A stretch of DNA of 64,000 nucleotides, taken from positions 372,001-436,000 of the forward strand of contig CM038464.1 of NCBI GenBank assembly GCA_021464415.1. The letters are read 5' to 3'. The position numbers were made by a program, and so were the translations under genes. Shown here in pieces: positions 59,726 to 64,000 of this stretch. Below the pieces are notes generated by a model. The model did not search any database and was not told the origin of the DNA. It saw nothing but the letters and a program-made list of their open reading frames with translations. Every line of letters begins with the position of its first letter. Within the stretch, counting starts at the first letter, position 1. The stretch comes from Lonicera japonica (lineage: Eukaryota; Streptophyta; Magnoliopsida; Dipsacales; Caprifoliaceae).

Positions 59726-59785
59726 TGCAAAAACATACATACAATACGAACATAACCCACCTCCTCCTGATGATGTGCACCCTGC

Positions 59786-59791
59786 TATATA
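59786..59791 (-). promoter_or_regulatory. Putative ALDH5F1 TATA box
   Basis: TATATA (sense GGTTATATAGC) lies 61 bases upstream of the chosen ATG at 59725, which would place a start site near 59755-59760. No transcript data, so this is inferred from position and sequence only. Confidence 0.5.
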
Positions 59792-60660
59792 ACCAAAATA
59801 CATGTACCCTACCACAGCATCTATCTATTATGTATTATACCTTACTATATAATAAAATTGAAGAAATATAGCGATTAATGCAATTTTTAATTATAATTCT
59901 TTTATCTTCTTTATAAAAATATATTTGTACTTAACTTCTCACTATTTATAATTTTATCATTTTCTTGCAATTATGTATATTAGTTATTTTACACTAATTC
60001 AAATTTCTTTTTATACATATCAATTTTTATTTTTATTTTATATAATTGGGTTGTTAAAATACTTGTTTAATTGTAATTAATTTACCTTTATATTTTGTAG
60101 TTGCATTACATGAATATTTTTGTTAATCATTATATATATTATATTTTTATATTTATATAATTTAAAGCATTTACATATTCCGTTAATTGAAACACCCACG
60201 TATCGTGTGATTTACACACTTTTTTAATATTATTACTGATCAGGACCATCTTGTCACTTAACTTTAAAAAAAATAAAAAATATATTTTATATTATACGAT
60301 ATGTCAAATCAAAACCTTCCACCGTCTTTCTCATTTTATTTCTTATTTTAAAATTTCAAAACACTCGCCAACGATGGTTACCCTTTTTTCACTGCTCTCT
60401 GCAATCTCTACGCCGGTTGCCATTTTTTCTATACTCTCTGCAGTCTCTACACTGGTCTACAATAGTGTGTGTGTGTGTGTGTTTTGGTTATGCTTTAACT
60501 AGGAGTTTTTAGGGATACAAAGGTTTCTGTTCATATTAAGGTTTATGCTATTGATATAAAGGTTTCTCTCTCATATATTGAGATAAGTATTGCTCTGTTG
60601 CTAGTGCTCAGTTTATTATTAAGGTTTATGCTCATAATATAAGGTTTCTCTCTTTTCTTA
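59792..60660. other. Intergenic region upstream of ALDH5F1
   Basis: Very AT-rich. Holds a (GT)n run at 60465-60482 and an imperfect 38-bp direct repeat (60535-60572 and 60618-60653, both starting ATTAAGGTTTATGCT). It should contain the ALDH5F1 proximal promoter. No gene recognised. Confidence 0.5.
60465..60482. repeat. (GT)n microsatellite
   Basis: Nine GT repeats upstream of the ALDH5F1 promoter. Confidence 0.85.
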
Positions 60661-61060
60661 AGGGTGCTATTATTTACACCCCTCAATTTTGTCACAAATA
60701 ACACCATCTCTAATTTGATAAAACTCATTTTTCAACACCCCACCTTTTTGTCACAAACACCCTCTCACTTAACCATTATTTAACTTATTTACCCAATGCT
60801 TAAAACATTAACTTATCTATTTATTCACTTTTTAATAAACTAATCAAACATTAACCTAAATAATTAAACATATATCTCTCATTTTTCCCCATTCACAATC
60901 ACATTACTTGCTTCAAGTAAAAAGATTAAGAGAGAAGAGATTCACTTCTTCATCATTTGAGCTCTCAAAATCAAGAAATCACAACCAAATCGAAACACAA
61001 ATATTATTGGTAGGAAATTTAAAGCTTGGATTATAATAAAGAAGAAGCATTGTTCATTAG

Positions 61061-64000
61061 ATGGTGGATAAAGAAGAAGTTAAAGAAAAAGTTTGTGGTG
61101 AAATTCCTCTCCAAAATGAAGTTAAAGAGGTATTATAATTGTTATTATTAGTGTATTAATGTGTTTATTAGCTTTCATACATCATTCTGCAACATTCAAA
61201 TTGAAACAAAGACGTAATCCCTAAAACAGAGTATAAAACGGGTATTTCTGTCCAGGCTTGACTCGCTTTATATAAGGAGAGTAATATAATTAAAACTCTC
61301 CTAAAATAAGGCGAGTGTGTACAAATACACTCACCTATCATTAGGTGAGGCAAGCCTAATTTGGAAAACATTCTAATACAATCAGCACTCCATTACTTTA
61401 TGTTATGCGAGTGATTAACATCATACTCACCCTATGTGAGATGAGTATTTGTGAATGCAACACCTCTTATTAGGTGAGCCTAATTTGAAAAACACTTAAG
61501 GCAAAGGACAGAACCCAAGTAATATGTGTGTACAAATACAATCACATCAAGATAAGCGAGTGTTTATAAACACATTCACTTCAAGATAAGCGAGTGTTTA
61601 AAAACACATTCACCTCAAGATAAGCGAGTGTGTACAAATACATTCAATTCTCCCAAAGTAAATTGAGCCAAAACTAACTTTGCATATAATTTCAGGATTT
61701 ATCACATCAATCTAGCATATGGGGAGATATATCAACGTTTGAAAAAATTGATTTCACGGCAATGCAATTACAACAAACTCCTAAACCGGCATATATTATC
61801 AAACGTACCGACCATATTATTGAAGAAGAGAGTCCAAATGATGTTAATTATAAGCTTGGTGGTGTTGAAGAATATCATATAGTAGAAGAGCCTCTTTCTC
61901 AAACAAATAGCGTTGATCTTAAGTATGATGGTGGAGACGAAATTGTTAAGCATGGTAATAAAGGATGGGCTAGTAATGATGATTATAATCCAGGCAAAGC
62001 AATTGACGTGAGTAACGTTTTTACAACAGACGAAGTAAGTACATAATACTTTAGTACCATGTAATAACTATTTAATTACAACATAATAACAATTAATATT
62101 TGTTGAATTTATTTTGTAGGTATTTCATTCCCGGGAAAATTTAGTTGACTAGGCTCAACGAAAAGGAAGAGAGATTAAAACTATAGTAGTTACCCAAAAA
62201 TCTGACCAATGTACTAGTAGAAGGAGGCCACGGGTAGTTTTGGGTTGTGAAAAATGAGGGGTACCTCGTGATAACCAACCACAAAAACATGTACTTAGAA
62301 AAAGAGATAGTGCTACGAAGAAGTGCAATTGTCCATTTGTACTACGTGGTTTGAGTATCGGCGCGGATAAATGGAAATTAAAAATAATTTATAGAATTCA
62401 TAATCATAAGTTACCGAATACCTTACTTGGGCATCCGTTTGCAGGAAGATTGACGAAAGAGGAGAAGAAATTTGTTGCTAAGATGAGCATTGCTGTGGTG
62501 AAACCGAAAGATGTTCTTTGTGGGCTCAAAGCTCGTAATAAAGAAAGTTGGTCCACAATAAGCACAATTTACAATGTTAAGTCGAAGATGAGAGTGCATG
62601 CGATGGAGGGGAGGAGTGTCATGCAACAGTTAATGAAGATTCTCGTAGAGAGACATTATGTGTATTGGCATAGAAGTGAAGAATCATCCGATGAAGTTTT
62701 AGACTTATTTTGGGCGGAACCTAATTGTATTTTACTGGCTAAGCGTTTTCCCTCCGTGGTTATTGTTCATTGCACGTATAAAACAAACAAGTATAAGATG
62801 CCCATATTTGCAATGGTAGGGATTACTTCTACCGGAAAGACATTCTCGATTGTTCATTGTTTTCTATATAAGGAATTGGAGGATAATTATGTTTGGGCCC
62901 TTTCAAAGTTAAGGATGTTGTTTGATGCCCATGAACTCCCAAGTGTTTTTTTAACGGATAAAGAGTTTGCATGTATTAATGCCATTCGACAAATCTTTCC
63001 CGAAACTCGTTGCATGCTATGTACGTTCCATATTTCAAATAATGTGGAACAAAATTGTAAAAATCTTTTTCAAAGCGGGTCTGTTTGGCAACTTTTCATT
63101 CGTGATTGGAGTTATTGTATGATGGCAACATCAAGAGAAGAGTTCTTCACTCGATGGGGAGAGTTGAATCAAGATTGAAAAGAGTTTCCAAAAGGCTATT
63201 GAGTACTTGGCACGTAATTGGTATGTTCATAAAGAAGTATTCGTGGTAGCATGGACTAACGAGATAAGACATCGTGGTAATAGAACAACGAATAGAGCCG
63301 AAGGGTCACATGGCAAGTTGAAGAGGCATCTTGAGTCAGGCGAAGGTTCTTTTTCAATTGTTTTTGCCGGGATGGCAAATATGTTACAACTACAAGTTAC
63401 TCAAGTCGAAGCCTCTTTTGAGAGAAGTCTTGGGTCTGTCAAGGTAAGACATCACAGTTAAGATTTCAAAGAACTCAGGGGGAACGTTTCATTGTTTGCT
63501 TTAGACAAAATTAAGATGGAGAAAGATAGGTCAGTCGAAATTGGTTTAGACCCATCTGTATGTGATCACGTTGTTCGTACAGTTTATGGATTGCCTTGTG
63601 CACATGAGTTGTTACAATATGGTCGTGCGAATCGGCCTATTCCCTCGGAGGCTATTGATGAACATTGGCGAAGGCTCATAATCTTACCAAATATAGCTGA
63701 TGAAGAAGATCTTTTCAAAACGGCCGAGATGACTTTATTAAAAAAATTGTTTAATCAATCGACGACGGACGAAAAAAAGGTGATTTTACGGAAATTAAAA
63801 GATCTTGCCACGCCATACATGGCATCACTTAAAGAACCAACTCCAGTCATTCCCAAAGGTAGACCGCTAAAAAGAAAATTGAGTCAAAATGAGAAAAAAC
63901 ATGAATCCTCAACGAAGCAGAATCTCTCGGGTTTTGAGTACGCGAAAACGGGTGATGAGGAAAAAGAATTAACAATTTATGATAAATCTTCTCAAGTGTC
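61061..64000 (+). pseudogene. MULE transposase pseudogene (FAR1 domain, MULE core, SWIM finger)
   Basis: Exon 1 61061-61129 (MVDKEEVKEK), exon 2 61696-62034, exon 3 from 62120, all with GT-AG borders and matching phase. The FAR1-like DNA-binding part reads RRRPRVVLGCEK, TKKCNCPFVLRG and IIYRIHNHKLPNTLLGHPFA. The MULE core shows CTYKTNKYKMPIFAMVGIT, VFLTDKEFACINAI and NRAEGSHGKLKRHL. The SWIM finger reads CDHVVRTVYGLPCAHEL. Damage: TAG at 62150-62152 where a Trp is usual, TGA at 62255-62257, a frameshift near 63178, and a stop at 63461. The usual first catalytic Asp (DCTYKTN) is His. It stays open to the right edge. Not functional. Confidence 0.88.
61548..61649. repeat. Three tandem 34-bp repeats in the MULE first intron
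   Basis: Units at 61548-61581, 61582-61615 and 61616-61649 begin CAAGATAAGCGAGTGT and contain a near-palindrome GTGTTTATAAACAC in unit 1. Looser copies of the GCGAGTGT...ACTCAC theme extend leftward to about 61300. Confidence 0.85.

Larger units (their letters stand above)
52736..57973 (+). mobile_element. LINE V, nearly complete L1-type element
   Basis: Plus strand: ORF1 remnant from about 52736, ORF2 54210-57808, 3' UTR, AATAAAG, and the tail GTTTCTTATC plus A run ending at about 57973. The ORF1 acidic region resembles that of LINE I (EYKTEDDE...[11 protein letters not shown] against EYRTEEDE...SDVGTGNLF). No target duplication recognised. Confidence 0.85.
60661..64000 (+). mobile_element. 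Mutator-like element (MULE, FAR1-type), 3' end off window
   Basis: A decayed transposase gene starts at 61061. The left terminus is proposed at AGGGTGCTATTATTTACACC (60661), a motif with GGGTG/CACCC self-complementarity like many MULE ends, but the other terminus is outside the window, so TIRs and the 9-bp duplication cannot be checked. The element points away from ALDH5F1. Confidence 0.65.

Noticed and set aside
59384..59815. 143-codon ORF as an independent protein
   Set aside because: Its central part is ALDH5F1 exon 1; codons after the CAG|GT donor are intron and those before 59740 are upstream sequence.
61548..61649. Tandem 34-bp units as a CRISPR-like array
   Set aside because: The units are contiguous with no spacers, in plant nuclear DNA within a MULE intron.
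1..64000. The many reverse transcriptase ORFs as retrons, group II introns or another bacterial-type RT system
   Set aside because: The endonuclease start SWNVRG, the FADD motif, the C-terminal CCHC-type zinc finger, poly-A tails and target duplications all identify plant L1-type LINEs.
1..64000. tRNA, rRNA or riboswitch genes
   Set aside because: I scanned for tRNA-like arms and conserved rRNA words by eye and found only the SINE-like A/B boxes at 9265-9440.

Overview
This is nuclear DNA of a flowering plant, most likely a eudicot with a transposon-rich genome. It shows spliceosomal introns, plant L1-type LINEs, a Stowaway MITE, hAT MITEs, a Mutator-like transposase and a piece of plastid ycf2. 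No bacterial gene organisation is present.

One host gene fills most of the window on the minus strand: ALDH5F1, mitochondrial succinic-semialdehyde dehydrogenase of the GABA shunt. Its putative TATA box is at 59786-59791. Eleven coding exons can be read from 59725 down to 456. They join in phase into about 344 codons, from the transit peptide to the block with the general-base Glu (LELGG). The catalytic-Cys exon and the 3' end lie beyond the left edge. Short introns look normal (85-472 bp), but introns 8 (25.7 kb), 2 (21.3 kb), 4 (7.2 kb) and 6 (2.7 kb) are swollen by LINEs. By my boundaries LINE DNA makes up about 48-50 kb of the gene.

Intron 8 (860-26609), left to right: LINE A (+), split by a solo LTR and by nested LINE B (+); decayed fragments C and D and a SINE-like unit; LINE E (+); the ORF1 remnant F (+), split by two hAT-type elements and carrying the ycf2 fragment; the ORF1 piece G (+); the ORF2 piece H (-), split by near-complete LINE I (-); LINE K (-) split by LINE J (-); and the 3' tip L (+). 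Intron 6 holds LINE M (-). Intron 4 holds N (-) with full-length LINE O (-) inside it. Intron 2 holds Q (-), the intact full-length LINE R (+), S (+), T (-) with a Stowaway MITE inside it, and V (+).

R (39698-46794) has both ORFs uninterrupted, a perfect 17-bp target-site duplication and the family 3' tail, so it may be mobile or very recently mobile. O has an intact ORF2 but a broken ORF1. The copies share three features worth study: a 3' UTR hairpin whose stem covaries between copies, an ATGA overlap joining ORF1 to ORF2 after a conserved ORF1 C-terminal box, and an ORF1 with a PUR-alpha-like N-terminal half and a DUF4283-like second half.

Upstream of ALDH5F1, divergently oriented, lies a decayed Mutator-like (FAR1-type) transposase from about 60661 to the right edge.
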